DNA from: Pedomonas sp051304405
GTDB taxonomy: Bacteria > Pseudomonadota > Alphaproteobacteria > Sphingomonadales > Sphingomonadaceae
Reading direction: 5' to 3'
DNA: 64,000 bases
Assembly (NCBI RefSeq): GCF_051304405.1
Contig: NZ_JBPPGG010000001.1
Location: 496,001 to 560,000 of the forward strand
Below, piece by piece: positions 27,392 to 35,812 of the stretch (position 1 is the first letter of the stretch; every line of letters starts with the position of its first letter). A program made the translations under genes and the position numbers. Below the pieces are notes generated by a model. That model was not told the DNA's origin and made no database searches. It saw only the letters and a program-made list of their open reading frames with translations.

Positions 27392-27828
27392 TCAGCACCC
27401 GCACCCTTATCGGGCTTGGCGCCGTGGCCCTGCTGGCCCTCTCCGGCTGTGGCAGCAGGCCGAAGTCGTTTAGCGCCAGCGCCGGGCCGAACGAACTGGC
27501 CGTCACCCGGCAGGCGCCGCTGGTCGTGCCGCCGGATTTCAACCTGCGCCCGCCGCGGCCGGGCGAACCCCGCCCGCATGAGGTGGACGCCCAGAGCCAG
27601 GCCATCGAGGCGCTGTTCGGCACCGGCGTTCAGCTTCCGCCCAAGTCGGACGGCGAGCAGGCCCTGCTCGACGCCGCCGGCGCGGGCCGCGTGACGCCGG
27701 ATATCCGCTCCGCCCTGCGCGACGACGGCACCGTGGTCGCCGACAAGGGCGCGTTCCTGAAGGAACTGCTGGACGCCCAGCCGGGCGACCGCCAGCCGGA
27801 AATCGCCACCGTCGCCAAGGCCGGCTGA
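27388..27828 (+). CDS. DUF3035 domain lipoprotein
   Basis: 146 residues with a lipoprotein signal (LLALSGC, Cys near 21). The mature part has APLVVPPDFNLRPPRPGEPRP, the signature of DUF3035, also seen in BamF-type Pro-rich regions, and no enzymatic motif. Such proteins are outer-membrane-linked in alphaproteobacteria. The ATG overlaps the lspA stop. A strong terminator follows. Confidence 0.85.
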   Translation: MISTRTLIGLGAVALLALSGCGSRPKSFSASAGPNELAVTRQAPLVVPPDFNLRPPRPGEPRPHEVDAQSQAIEALFGTGVQLPPKSDGEQALLDAAGAGRVTPDIRSALRDDGTVVADKGAFLKELLDAQPGDRQPEIATVAKAG

Positions 27829-27855
27829 GCCTGACGGCGCAAACGCGTTCAAAAG

Positions 27856-27883
27856 AAAAGCGGCGCACCAGCGCCGCTTTTTT
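27856..27883 (+). terminator. Intrinsic terminator of the ileS-lspA-DUF3035 operon
   Basis: Perfect stem GCGGCGC / GCGCCGC with an ACCA loop, AAAA before and TTTTTT after. The symmetry would let it work in both directions. Confidence 0.9.
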
Positions 27884-27900
27884 GTGCCCTTCGGGCTTTG

Positions 27901-28022
27901 ATTTGCAGAGGGACCTGGTCCCTCTGCACTCCCTGCTTTTTTACAGGGCCGTGCGTGTGGTGAAGGGCGCGGCCCGATAATCGAATGGGAGGTGCAGGAG
28001 GGACCGAGTCCCTCCTGCAAAC
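27901..28022. repeat. Dispersed intergenic hairpin element, copy 3
   Basis: Left hairpin GCAGAGGGAC-CTG-GTCCCTCTGC (27905-27927). Right hairpin GCAGGAGGGAC-CGA-GTCCCTCCTGC (27994-28018). The core is GGGCCGTGCG ... TGAAGGGCGCGGCCC. The left stem changed one base pair on both sides (A/T in place of G/C order), so pairing is kept. It lies between convergent genes. Confidence 0.88.
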
Positions 28023-28030
28023 AAATCAAA

Positions 28031-28555
28031 TCACTCCACCCCGGCGCCCGCCTCCCACACCAACCGGACGGCGGGGATTTTCCCGCCGTGGGGTGCGTCG
28101 TCGAGGAAGTGCTCCACCTCGCGGCCCTGCCAGCGGGCGTAGGCGGCCCGTGCGGGGGTGTTGTCGGCGTAGACGTAGAGGTAGAGCCCCGCCGCGCCGC
28201 CGTGCGTCCTGGCCCAGTCTGCGCCCGCCTGGAACAGGGTGCGGCCGACACCCCGCCCCCGGCCTCCGGCGGCGACGTGAAGGTTGTCGATGTAGTGGCC
28301 CCAGCGGGGGTCGGCATTGGGGACGATGCGGATGAAGCCGAGGAGGCGGCTGTCGTCCTCCGCCACCAGCACGCCCGACCTGCCCGCTGCCCTGTCGGCG
28401 AACTTCTCCGCCCACGCTGCCTGCATGTCGGCGGCCAGCGGGCCGTCCAGATAGGCATCCGGCAGGAGGCCGCGATAGGCGTCCTGCCAGTTGGCGGTGT
28501 GGAGCGCCGCCACCGCGTCCCGGTCGGCCGGGGTGGCCATGCGGATCAGGACCAT
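28031..28555 (-). CDS. GNAT family N-acetyltransferase
   Basis: 174-residue acetyltransferase. It begins MVLIRMATPADRDAVAALH, has the central IDNLHVAAGGRGRGVGRTLF, where the RGRGVG loop binds acetyl-CoA, and the late YVYADNTPARAAYARWQGREVE helix-strand. The substrate is unknown; the pattern is of the small-molecule or ribosomal-protein type. ATG 28555 has GAGAGGGG upstream; an earlier start at 28576 is possible. Confidence 0.9.
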   Translation of the reverse strand: MVLIRMATPADRDAVAALHTANWQDAYRGLLPDAYLDGPLAADMQAAWAEKFADRAAGRSGVLVAEDDSRLLGFIRIVPNADPRWGHYIDNLHVAAGGRGRGVGRTLFQAGADWARTHGGAAGLYLYVYADNTPARAAYARWQGREVEHFLDDAPHGGKIPAVRLVWEAGAGVE

Positions 28556-28576
28556 GGGAATACCCCTCTCAAGCAA

Positions 28577-28607
28577 ATCCCCCGCCCGGGCGACCCGGAC
28601 GGGGGAT
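28577..28607 (-). terminator. Hairpin after degQ, probable terminator
   Basis: On the minus strand, stem ATCCCCCGTCCGGG / CCCGGGCGGGGGAT, three-base loop and a short ATTT tail, 33 bases after the degQ stop. The T-run is weak. Confidence 0.5.
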
Positions 28608-28639
28608 GATGTCTGCCGACGGCAAGCCCGCCGGGCGTG

Positions 28640-30184
28640 TTACTTCTTGGCGTCCGACTTGGTCTTTTCCTTCAGCGCCATCATCTTGATGCCGAGGTGG
28701 ATGACATCCTCGCCGCGCTGGACCAGCAGCACCACCGCGTCGCGGCCGGCGTTGCGGGCGGCTTCCACCAGCGCTGCCGCCTCGGTCGGCGTCGAGACGC
28801 GCTTCTGGTTGATGGCGAGCAGCACGTCGCCCGGGCGCAGACCCTTGGCGGCGGCATCGCTGGCCGGGTTGACGCTGGAGATGACGACGCCGGTCACGTC
28901 CGCACCGAGGCCGAGGCGCTGGCGCACCTCCGCCGTCAGCGGCTGGAGGCCGAGGCCGAGATGCTGGCTGGTCTTCTCGCCCGGCGCCTGCTCCTGCTTG
29001 GGCTGCTGCTCCGGCTGCCCCCCGGTCAGGCCGTCGCCGGTCGGCCGTTCGGCCACGGTCACCTGCAGCGTCATCGGCTTGCCTTCGCGCAGGATCTCCA
29101 TGGTGGCGGTCGAGCCGATCGGCGTGTCCGACACGATGGACTGCAGCGACTGCTGGCGGGTCACTTCCTTGCCGTTGAACTTGAGGATCACGTCGCCCTG
29201 GCGCACGCCCGCCTTGGCGGCCGGGGTGTTGTCCTCCACATTGGCGACGATCGCGCCCTTGGGCTCGTCGAGGCCGAGGCCGGCCGCGATGTCCTCGCTC
29301 ACCACCTGGATGCGCACGCCCAGCCAGCCGCGCCGGACCTTGCCGAGGGTCCGCAGCTGCTCGATGATCGGCTTGGCCTGATCCGCCGGAATGGCGAAGC
29401 CGATGCCGATGTTGCCGCCCGTGGGCGACAGGATGGCCGTGGCAATGCCGATGACCTTGCCGTCGGTGTCGAACATCGGGCCGCCCGAGTTGCCCCGGTT
29501 GATGGAGGCGTCCGTCTGGATCAGGCGGTCATACTGGCCGACGCCGATCTCGCGGTGCAGGGCCGAGACGATGCCCGCCGTCACCGTGACGCCGAGGCCG
29601 AACGGGTTGCCGATGGCGATCACCCAGTCACCCACGCGGGTCGAGGTGCTGTCGCCCCACTGCACGTAGGGCAGGTTCTTGGCGTCGATCTTGAGCAGGG
29701 CGAGGTCGGTTGCCGGGTCGCGGCCCACCACCCGGGCCTCGAAGCGGCGGTCATCGTTGAGGATGACCGTGATCTTGTCCACCACGGTCTGGCCGTCGCG
29801 GCCGGTGATCACGTGGTTGTTGGTGACGATGTACCCCTCGGGGTCGATGATGAAGCCGGAGCCCAGCGAGCGGGCCTCGCGGGTGATGGGCTCACCCTGT
29901 TCCTCGCCATTGGAGCCCCGCTCTTCCATGAAGCGGCGGAAGAACTCCTCCCACGGCGAGCCGGGCGGCAGGGCGGGCATGCCGGGAAACTGGCGGCCCA
30001 CCTCGATCTGCTGGGTGGTCGAGATGTTGACCACAGCCGGTTGCAACTTCGCCGCAAGGTCGGCGAAACTTTCGGGAGCCGCGCGCGCCAGGACCGGGGC
30101 CGGCACCTGGACAACGCCGAAGGCGGCACTGGCCGCCACGGCGGCAAGCATCGCCGAACGAACGACGGTAAGACGGCTACGCAC
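28640..30184 (-). CDS. degQ: DegQ/DegP-type periplasmic serine protease (Do family)
   Basis: 514 residues with a signal peptide (first ~34, ending VLARA). The trypsin-like domain has His in TNNHVITG, Asp in ATDLALLKID and Ser in NRGNSGGPMF. Two PDZ domains follow (~290-385 and ~420-500; WLGVRIQVVSED and GVVISSVNPASDAAAKGLRPGD), joined by a Gln/Pro/Glu-rich linker. It degrades or holds misfolded envelope proteins. GTG 30184 has AGGAGAA eight bases upstream. Last gene of hflK-hflC-DUF2065-degQ. Confidence 0.95.
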   Translation of the reverse strand: MRSRLTVVRSAMLAAVAASAAFGVVQVPAPVLARAAPESFADLAAKLQPAVVNISTTQQIEVGRQFPGMPALPPGSPWEEFFRRFMEERGSNGEEQGEPITREARSLGSGFIIDPEGYIVTNNHVITGRDGQTVVDKITVILNDDRRFEARVVGRDPATDLALLKIDAKNLPYVQWGDSTSTRVGDWVIAIGNPFGLGVTVTAGIVSALHREIGVGQYDRLIQTDASINRGNSGGPMFDTDGKVIGIATAILSPTGGNIGIGFAIPADQAKPIIEQLRTLGKVRRGWLGVRIQVVSEDIAAGLGLDEPKGAIVANVEDNTPAAKAGVRQGDVILKFNGKEVTRQQSLQSIVSDTPIGSTATMEILREGKPMTLQVTVAERPTGDGLTGGQPEQQPKQEQAPGEKTSQHLGLGLQPLTAEVRQRLGLGADVTGVVISSVNPASDAAAKGLRPGDVLLAINQKRVSTPTEAAALVEAARNAGRDAVVLLVQRGEDVIHLGIKMMALKEKTKSDAKK

Positions 30185-30248
30185 GGGTCGGTTCTCCTGA
30201 GCTGTTTTGTTGTTTTGAGATCGTTATGGTCGCAAGTTTCCGGCCCGA

Positions 30249-30449
30249 TCAAGTCACGCCGCGCGCCAGCCACACGAGAATCAGACCAAAAAGCGCCGCA
30301 GCAAGACCAGCCGCGCGCACCACCTGATCCGGTGTGGACAGCACCTGGGAAATCATGCGGCGCATGGCATCGGGAAACAGCGCGTAGGCGGCCCCCTCCA
30401 GAATCAGCGCCACGCCAAGAGCGGCAAAGAAATCCACCATATCCACCAT
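30249..30449 (-). CDS. DUF2065 family (YjeT-like) small membrane protein
   Basis: 66 residues, two membrane spans: FFAALGVALILEGAAYALFP and AAGLAAALFGLILVWLARG, with the conserved P-x-x-x-R-R-M between them. DUF2065 genes are typically placed next to hflC; the function is unknown but a part in HflKC or protease assembly is plausible. ATG 30449 has GAGGGGG six bases upstream, so the longer frame to 30524 is not needed. Confidence 0.85.
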   Translation of the reverse strand: MVDMVDFFAALGVALILEGAAYALFPDAMRRMISQVLSTPDQVVRAAGLAAALFGLILVWLARGVT

Positions 30450-30548
30450 GGACGCCCCCTCGCCCATCCTGCCCCGCCGGCGGCTGGTGGGCCGGACAGG
30501 GCAGCCGTCCCGCGGCGCGTCCATCTCCCCTGGCTCAGGGCGTTTTCG

Positions 30549-31346
30549 TTACCGACCCCGCAGTTCCTTCAGGAATTCGCTGTCCGGCGACAGGATGATC
30601 GAGGTGTTGTCCCGGTTGGACAGCGCCTGGCGATACGCCTGCATCGACCGGTAGAAGGCGAAGAACTCCGGGTCCTTCCCGAAGCTGTCGGCGTAGATCT
30701 TCGCCGCTTCGGCGTCCGCCTCGGCGCGGATGATCTCGGCCTGCTTCGCGCCCTGCGCGCGGATGGCGCGGGCTTCCTGCTGACGCGCCGTGCGCATGCG
30801 CTCGAACGCCGAGTTCAGCGGATCGCCGGTCGGCAGGTCGGCGCGCTTGATGCGCACGTCAACGATTTCGGCGCCGAAGCGCTTGGCCTCGCGGTTGACC
30901 GAGTTCTGCACCACCTCCATCACCTCGCCGCGCTCGGGCGAGAGCAGCGCGGTGAACGGCTGGCGGCCCAGCTCGTCGCGCAGGCGCGAGGCCAGAATGC
31001 CGGAGAGGCGGCGCTTGGCCCCTTCCTCCGAGCCGACCGACCGGTAGGTGGTCAGCGGATCGACAATGCGGAAGCGGGCGAAGGCGTCCACCACCAGGCG
31101 GAGCTGATCGGTGGAGAGCACTTCCTGCTGCGGCATGTCGAGGTCGAGAATGCGCTTCTCCAGCAGGATCACGTTTTCGATGAGCGGCACCTTGAAGGCG
31201 ACACCCGGCTCGCGAACGATGCGCTGGGGCTTGCCCAGACGCAGGACGATCGCCTGCTTGGTCTCGCTCACGGTGAAGACGGAGCTGCTCAGAACGATCA
31301 ATCCGAGGACCGCCAGCACGATGGCGCTGATGAAGGAACGAGGCAT
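30549..31346 (-). CDS. hflC: FtsH protease regulator HflC
   Basis: 265-residue SPFH/band-7 membrane protein. An N-terminal span (SAIVLAVLGLIVLSS) is followed by TVSETKQAIVLRLGKP and the band-7 domain, with DVRIKRADLP and a long helical tail (ERMRTARQQEARAIRAQG). With HflK it forms the periplasmic cage around FtsH that modulates membrane-protein degradation. It follows hflK by 18 bases. Confidence 0.97.
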   Translation of the reverse strand: MPRSFISAIVLAVLGLIVLSSSVFTVSETKQAIVLRLGKPQRIVREPGVAFKVPLIENVILLEKRILDLDMPQQEVLSTDQLRLVVDAFARFRIVDPLTTYRSVGSEEGAKRRLSGILASRLRDELGRQPFTALLSPERGEVMEVVQNSVNREAKRFGAEIVDVRIKRADLPTGDPLNSAFERMRTARQQEARAIRAQGAKQAEIIRAEADAEAAKIYADSFGKDPEFFAFYRSMQAYRQALSNRDNTSIILSPDSEFLKELRGR

Positions 31347-31364
31347 GGGCTATCGGTCTCCGGT

Positions 31365-32411
31365 TCAGTCAGACGAGGCCGACGAGGCCTGGGCAGCGGG
31401 CGCGGCGCGGCGCTTGCGCAGCTCGTTGATCGGCAGGTAGGGCACCACGTTGCCGGTGTTCGAATCGAGGATGACCTTGTCCACGTCGCCCAGCACATCC
31501 TCCAGCGTTTCCAGATAGATGCGCTTGCGCGTCACCGCCGGAGCCAGCCGGTACTGTTCGTACACCGCATTGAAGCGGGCCGCTTCGCCCTGCGCCTTCG
31601 CCACCAGCTGCTGCCGGTAGGCGTTGGCCTGGTTGATGAAGCTCTGGGCATCCTGCTGGGCGGCGGAGACGTCCTTGAACGCCTGCTCGGCCGCCGCCGG
31701 CGGGTCCACCTGACGGAAGAAGACCCCGGTGATCTCAATGCCCGCGTCGTAGCTGTCGAGGATCTCCTGCACCCGGTTCTGCACCCGGAGGGCCACCTGC
31801 CCGCGCTGCTCGCCGATGGCGGCATCGAGCGGCGTGTTGGAAATGGCCTCGCGCATGGCCGATTCCGCCACCTCGCGGATGGTCAGCTCCGGGTTGGCCA
31901 GGCGGAACAGGAAGTTGGGCGCGTCGCTGATCTTCCAGCGCACCGTGTAGGAGATGTCGACGATGTTCTGGTCGGAGGTGAGCACCAGCGTCTCGGTCGC
32001 CCGGTCCGCGCTGCCGATCTCGATGGTGTTTTCCTGCGTCACCTTCGGCTTGGTGACGGTCTCGATCGGCGCGGGCAGCTTGAAGTGCAGGCCCGGATAG
32101 GTCTGGCGCACATAGGCGCCGAACCGCTGAACCACGCCCACTTCATCCGCGTTGACCCGGTAGACGGACGAGGTCGCCAGCCAGAGCAGCACCAGGGCGC
32201 CAACGGCCAGCCCCACGATGTTGCCGCCCCCGCTGCCGCCGGGCAGGGTCGCGCGCAGGCGCTCCTGCCCCCGCCGGATGAGGTCATCCAGGTTGGGGGG
32301 CTGCTGCCCGCCGCCACCAGAGCCGCCTCCCCAGGGATTGCGCGGCCCGCCGCCGGAACCGCCTCCAGACCCCCAGGGGCCGCCGCTACCGCCATTGTTT
32401 TGCCAGGGCAT
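31365..32411 (-). CDS. hflK: FtsH protease regulator HflK
   Basis: 348 residues: a Gly/Pro-rich cytoplasmic start (to ~60), one span (VGLAVGALVLLWLATSSVY), then the SPFH domain with RVNADEVGVVQRFGAY and YDAGIEITGVFFRQVDPP, a coiled region (QDAQSFINQANAYRQQLVAKAQGEA) and a tail VPYLPINELRKR. Partner of HflC. Divergent from mrp; the 73-base gap contains TATATA around 32446, a possible -10 for either direction. Confidence 0.97.
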   Translation of the reverse strand: MPWQNNGGSGGPWGSGGGSGGGPRNPWGGGSGGGGQQPPNLDDLIRRGQERLRATLPGGSGGGNIVGLAVGALVLLWLATSSVYRVNADEVGVVQRFGAYVRQTYPGLHFKLPAPIETVTKPKVTQENTIEIGSADRATETLVLTSDQNIVDISYTVRWKISDAPNFLFRLANPELTIREVAESAMREAISNTPLDAAIGEQRGQVALRVQNRVQEILDSYDAGIEITGVFFRQVDPPAAAEQAFKDVSAAQQDAQSFINQANAYRQQLVAKAQGEAARFNAVYEQYRLAPAVTRKRIYLETLEDVLGDVDKVILDSNTGNVVPYLPINELRKRRAAPAAQASSASSD

Positions 32412-32484
32412 CCTATTCCTGCTGCTTTCCTCGACCTTGAGCGCCTATATAAGCGTCGAATTTCACAAATGCGAGCCTTGCGCC

Positions 32485-33648
32485 ATGACTATATCCCGTG
32501 AAGCTGTGCTGGAAACCCTTCGTTTGGTGATAGATCCGGCGACAGGGCGCGATATCGTCTCCTCCGGTCTGGTAACGGGCCTGACCGTGCGGGGCGATCA
32601 GGTGGGCTTCGTGCTGGAAGTGGAGCCCGCCGCAGCCCGGACCAAGGAGCCCCTGCGCGCGGCGGCGGAAAAGGCCGTGAGCGCCATGCCCGGCGTCAAG
32701 GCCGTCACGGTGGTGCTGACGGCGGAGCGCCCGCCCGAGGCGGCGCACGCGCACGCCCACGCCCCGGCCCACGCCCCGGCCCGCACCCCCGGCCAGACGC
32801 CGGGGCACGGCCGCCCCGGCGGCCAGACACAGGGCCAGACGCGCCCCTCCGGCATCGCCCAAGTGGAGCGCATCATCGCCGTGGCCTCGGGCAAGGGCGG
32901 CGTCGGCAAATCGACCGTGGCGGCGAACCTTGCCCTCAGCCTTGCCCACCTCGGCCTGACCGTCGGCCTGCTCGATGCGGACATCTACGGCCCCTCCGTG
33001 CCGAAGCTGCTGGGCATCAACCGCAAGCCGGAGACGGACGGCAAGATGCTGCAACCGCTGGAGGCCTTCGGCATCAAGGCCATGTCCATCGGCATGTTGG
33101 TGGACACGGACACGGCGATGATCTGGCGCGGGCCCATGGCCACCTCCGCCCTCATGCAGATGATGACCGACGTCGCCTGGGGCGCGCTCGACGTGCTGGT
33201 GCTCGACATGCCGCCGGGCACCGGCGACATCCAGCTGACGCTGGCCCAGCGCACGCCGCTCGCGGGCGCGGTGATCGTCTCGACACCGCAGGATCTGGCG
33301 CTCATCGACGCGCGCAAGGCCGTCACCATGTTCCGGCAGGTGAACGTGCCGGTGCTGGGCGTCGTCGAGAACATGAGCACCTTCGTCTGCCCCCATTGCG
33401 GCAACCCCAGCCACATCTTCGGCCACGGCGGCGCGCGGGAAACGGCGGCCCAGATCGGCGTGCCGTTCCTCGGCGAGATCCCGCTCACCCTCGAAGTGCG
33501 CGAGTGCTCCGACAAGGGCCACCCGGTGGTGGTGTGCGACCCGGCCAGCACGGCGGGCGGCGCGATCCTCGCCATTGCCGATCAGGTGCTGGCCAGCTTC
33601 GACGCGGAGCCCCAGAAGCCCCTGCCCGCCATCCGCATCGTGGACTGA
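32485..33648 (+). CDS. apbC: Mrp/ApbC-family iron-sulfur cluster carrier ATPase
   Basis: 387 residues. A MIP18-like DUF59 domain (1-~85), a low-complexity linker (~92-128) rich in His, Ala, Pro, Gly and Gln, then the P-loop NTPase with deviant Walker A GKGGVGKST (~140), DADIYGPSVPKLLG, LDMPPGTGD and the cluster-binding CPHC in FVCPHCGNPSHIFG. It binds and transfers Fe-S clusters in an ATP-dependent way. The His-rich linker (HAHAHAPAHAPA) is longer than usual. ATG 32485 is chosen by family length. A GC stem follows the stop. Confidence 0.95.
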   Translation: MTISREAVLETLRLVIDPATGRDIVSSGLVTGLTVRGDQVGFVLEVEPAAARTKEPLRAAAEKAVSAMPGVKAVTVVLTAERPPEAAHAHAHAPAHAPARTPGQTPGHGRPGGQTQGQTRPSGIAQVERIIAVASGKGGVGKSTVAANLALSLAHLGLTVGLLDADIYGPSVPKLLGINRKPETDGKMLQPLEAFGIKAMSIGMLVDTDTAMIWRGPMATSALMQMMTDVAWGALDVLVLDMPPGTGDIQLTLAQRTPLAGAVIVSTPQDLALIDARKAVTMFRQVNVPVLGVVENMSTFVCPHCGNPSHIFGHGGARETAAQIGVPFLGEIPLTLEVRECSDKGHPVVVCDPASTAGGAILAIADQVLASFDAEPQKPLPAIRIVD

Positions 33649-33744
33649 GGGCCCCCGCCGGGAGCGGACGGGGCCCGCCCTTGTCAAACCCGGCATCGTC
33701 GCCATCTTCCGTACAAATCCGGTACGCATTTCACAGGTTGCGCC

Positions 33745-34170
33745 ATGTTGCAGACGGACAAGGAAATCGCCGCGCTCTTGCAGGAAACCCGCACCATCGC
33801 GGTGGTCGGCGCCTCTCCCAAGGAGTCCCGTCCCAGCTACCAGGTGATGGAGTACCTCATGGCGCAGGGCTACGAGGTGTTCCCCATCAACCCCGGCCAT
33901 GCCGAGGGACAGATCCTCGGCCAGACCGTCTATGCCAGCCTTGAGGACCTGCCCGCGCCGCCCGACATGGTGGATATCTTCCGCCGCTCCGAGGAGGTGG
34001 GCCCGGTGGTGGACGCCGCCATCGCCAGGGGCGCCAAGTCCATCTGGATGCAGATCGGCGTCATCGACGAAGCCGCCGCCGCCCGCGCCGAAGCCGCCGG
34101 CCTCAAGGTGGTGATGGACCGCTGCCCCAAGATCGAAATCCCCCGCCTCGGCCTGCCGCCAATCGGGTGA
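33745..34170 (+). CDS. CoA-binding domain protein (YccU-like)
   Basis: 141-residue Rossmann protein with the CoA-binding signature TIAVVGASPKESRPSYQVMEYL, then VFPINPGHAEGQILGQTVYASLEDLP and a late MDRCPKIEIPRL. It corresponds to the first domain of succinyl-CoA ligase alpha subunits, alone. The role of such proteins is not established. The gap to mrp is 96 bases, so it may be a separate unit; its 3' end faces folA across repeat copy 4. Confidence 0.88.
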   Translation: MLQTDKEIAALLQETRTIAVVGASPKESRPSYQVMEYLMAQGYEVFPINPGHAEGQILGQTVYASLEDLPAPPDMVDIFRRSEEVGPVVDAAIARGAKSIWMQIGVIDEAAAARAEAAGLKVVMDRCPKIEIPRLGLPPIG

Positions 34171-34202
34171 GGGATTCCAGTCAAGTCATTGTGATTGTTT
34201 AT

Positions 34203-34337
34203 TTTCGCAGGAGGGACTCGGTCCCTCCTGGCAACCTCCCCTTCGTTATCCCGGCGGCGTTTCCAGTGTCCGCTGGAAACACGTCCCTTCAAAACGGAAG
34301 GGGGATCGCAAGGGGGTCGGCGACCCCCTTGCAGACA
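34203..34337. repeat. Dispersed intergenic hairpin element, copy 4 (long subtype)
   Basis: Left hairpin GCAGGAGGGAC-TCG-GTCCCTCCTG(G)C (34207-34232). Middle hairpin TTTCCAG / CTGGAAA (near 34260-34279). Right hairpin GCAAGGGGGTC-GGC-GACCCCCTTGC (34308-34332), with CCCTTC..GGAAGGGGGAT before it. The right half matches copy 1. It lies between convergent genes. Confidence 0.86.
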
Positions 34338-34352
34338 ATTCCGCAGGAAAAA

Positions 34353-34877
34353 CTACCCCCGCCGCTCCAGCGTCACGAAGCTGTAGGCGGGGTATTCGCC
34401 TTCCTCGGGGAAGGTTTCGCGGCTGGTCTCCACCCACTCGTGCGGGTCGGGCATGGGGAAGGAGGCGTCCCCCACCGGCTCCAGGTGCACTTCCGTGAGG
34501 TAGATGCGGCGGGCGAACGGCAGGGACTGGGCGTAGATCTCGCCCCCGCCGATGACCATGATTTCCTCCGCCCGGGTCTTGGGGTCGAGCCCGACGGCGG
34601 CGATGGCCTCCGCCAGGTTGGGGACGACGGTGACGCCCTCGGCGGTCCAGTCGGGATTGCGGGTGACGACGATGTTGTGGCGCGCGGGCAAGGGCTTGCC
34701 GATGGACTCGAAGGTCTTGCGGCCCATGATGACCGGCTTGCCCACGGTCAGCTGCTTGAAGTGCCGGAGGTCGGCCGGCAGCCGCCACGGCAAGGCGTTG
34801 TTGCGGCCGATGATGCCGTTGTCCGCCCGCGCCACCACCAGCGAAACGCAGGGGGTCATTCTTGTCGCCTCGGCCAT
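34353..34877 (-). CDS. folA: Dihydrofolate reductase
   Basis: 174-residue enzyme reducing dihydrofolate to tetrahydrofolate with NADPH. It has SLVVARADNGIIGRNNALPWRLPADLRHFKQLT with the active-site W and D, VIMGRKTFESIGKPLP, NIVVTRNP and VIGGGEIYAQSLPFARRIYLTEV. Full length. ATG 34877 has AAGGAGA six bases upstream; the frame continues upstream to 35033 but would overlap the divergent SDR gene. No thyA is adjacent. Confidence 0.97.
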   Translation of the reverse strand: MAEATRMTPCVSLVVARADNGIIGRNNALPWRLPADLRHFKQLTVGKPVIMGRKTFESIGKPLPARHNIVVTRNPDWTAEGVTVVPNLAEAIAAVGLDPKTRAEEIMVIGGGEIYAQSLPFARRIYLTEVHLEPVGDASFPMPDPHEWVETSRETFPEEGEYPAYSFVTLERRG

Positions 34878-35026
34878 CGCGCCGTCTCCTTGCCTGACCT
34901 GTTCACGAACGACAGCGTAAACACACAGGAGGCCCCGCAGGGCAAGGTCAATTCGCACCCCCTTGCATTCTCCAGCGACTGCCTGCTTCCTTGCATCCCG
35001 TTGAACCTGCGCCGTAAGGGGCGAGC

Positions 35027-35794
35027 ATGGCATTGTCGTTCAAATCCATCTGGATCGTTGGCGCCTCCACCGGCATCGGCCGGGCGACGGCGCTGGAGAT
35101 GGCGCGGCGCGGGGTCACGGTGTTCGCCTCCGCCCGCCGCGCCGCGTTGCTGGAAGAGCTGGCGCGGGAGGCACCGGCGGCGGGGTCCATCATACCCGTG
35201 CCCGTTGACGCCACAAACCGCGAGGCCATGCTGGCGGCCTGGGCGCGCATCGAGGCGGCGCACGGCGCGCCGGAGGCGCTGCTGTTTGCCGCCGCCACTC
35301 ACGCACCCGAGGGGCGGTGTCAGGCGGTGGCCGACATCTGCGGCCCGGTGTTCGAGACCAACGTGTCCGGCTGCCTGCACATGCTGGAAGCGGGCCTGCC
35401 CGCCTTGCGGGCGCGCCGCGCCGGGCGGGTCGCCATCATCTCGTCGGTTGCGGGTTTTCGCGGCCTGCCGCGGGCGCTGGCCTATGGCGCATCCAAGGCA
35501 GCGCTCACCCACATTGCCGAGGCGCTGTGGTTCGAGTGCCGGCGCGACGGTGTGACCGTGCAGGTGATTCACCCCGGCTTCGTGAAAACGCCGCTCACCG
35601 ACAAGAACGACTTCCCCATGCCCTGCCTCGTCAGCGCCGAGGAGGCGGCCCGGCGCATCGCGGACGGCATGGCCCGGGGCGGGTTCGAGATCACCTTCCC
35701 CCGCCGCTTCACCTACCTGCTGAAGCTCCTGCGGCTGCTGCCCTACGGGCTTTACCTGCGTCTGGTGGCCTGGGCGACGCGGGGGCTGGTATAA
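35027..35794 (+). CDS. Short-chain dehydrogenase/reductase
   Basis: 255-residue SDR. The NAD(P) loop is IVGASTGIGRATALEMARRG (GASxGIG), the NAG region is modified to LLFAAATHAPEG, the catalytic Ser is in AIISSVAGFRG and Tyr/Lys in AYGASKAAL. A C-terminal hydrophobic, basic tail (FTYLLKLLRLLPYGLYLRLVAW) may bind membrane. The substrate is unknown; this tail is common in SDRs acting on lipids. ATG 35027 has AAGGGGCGAG just upstream. Confidence 0.9.
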   Translation: MALSFKSIWIVGASTGIGRATALEMARRGVTVFASARRAALLEELAREAPAAGSIIPVPVDATNREAMLAAWARIEAAHGAPEALLFAAATHAPEGRCQAVADICGPVFETNVSGCLHMLEAGLPALRARRAGRVAIISSVAGFRGLPRALAYGASKAALTHIAEALWFECRRDGVTVQVIHPGFVKTPLTDKNDFPMPCLVSAEEAARRIADGMARGGFEITFPRRFTYLLKLLRLLPYGLYLRLVAWATRGLV

Positions 35795-35812
35795 GCCCCG
35801 GCCGCCTGCCGG

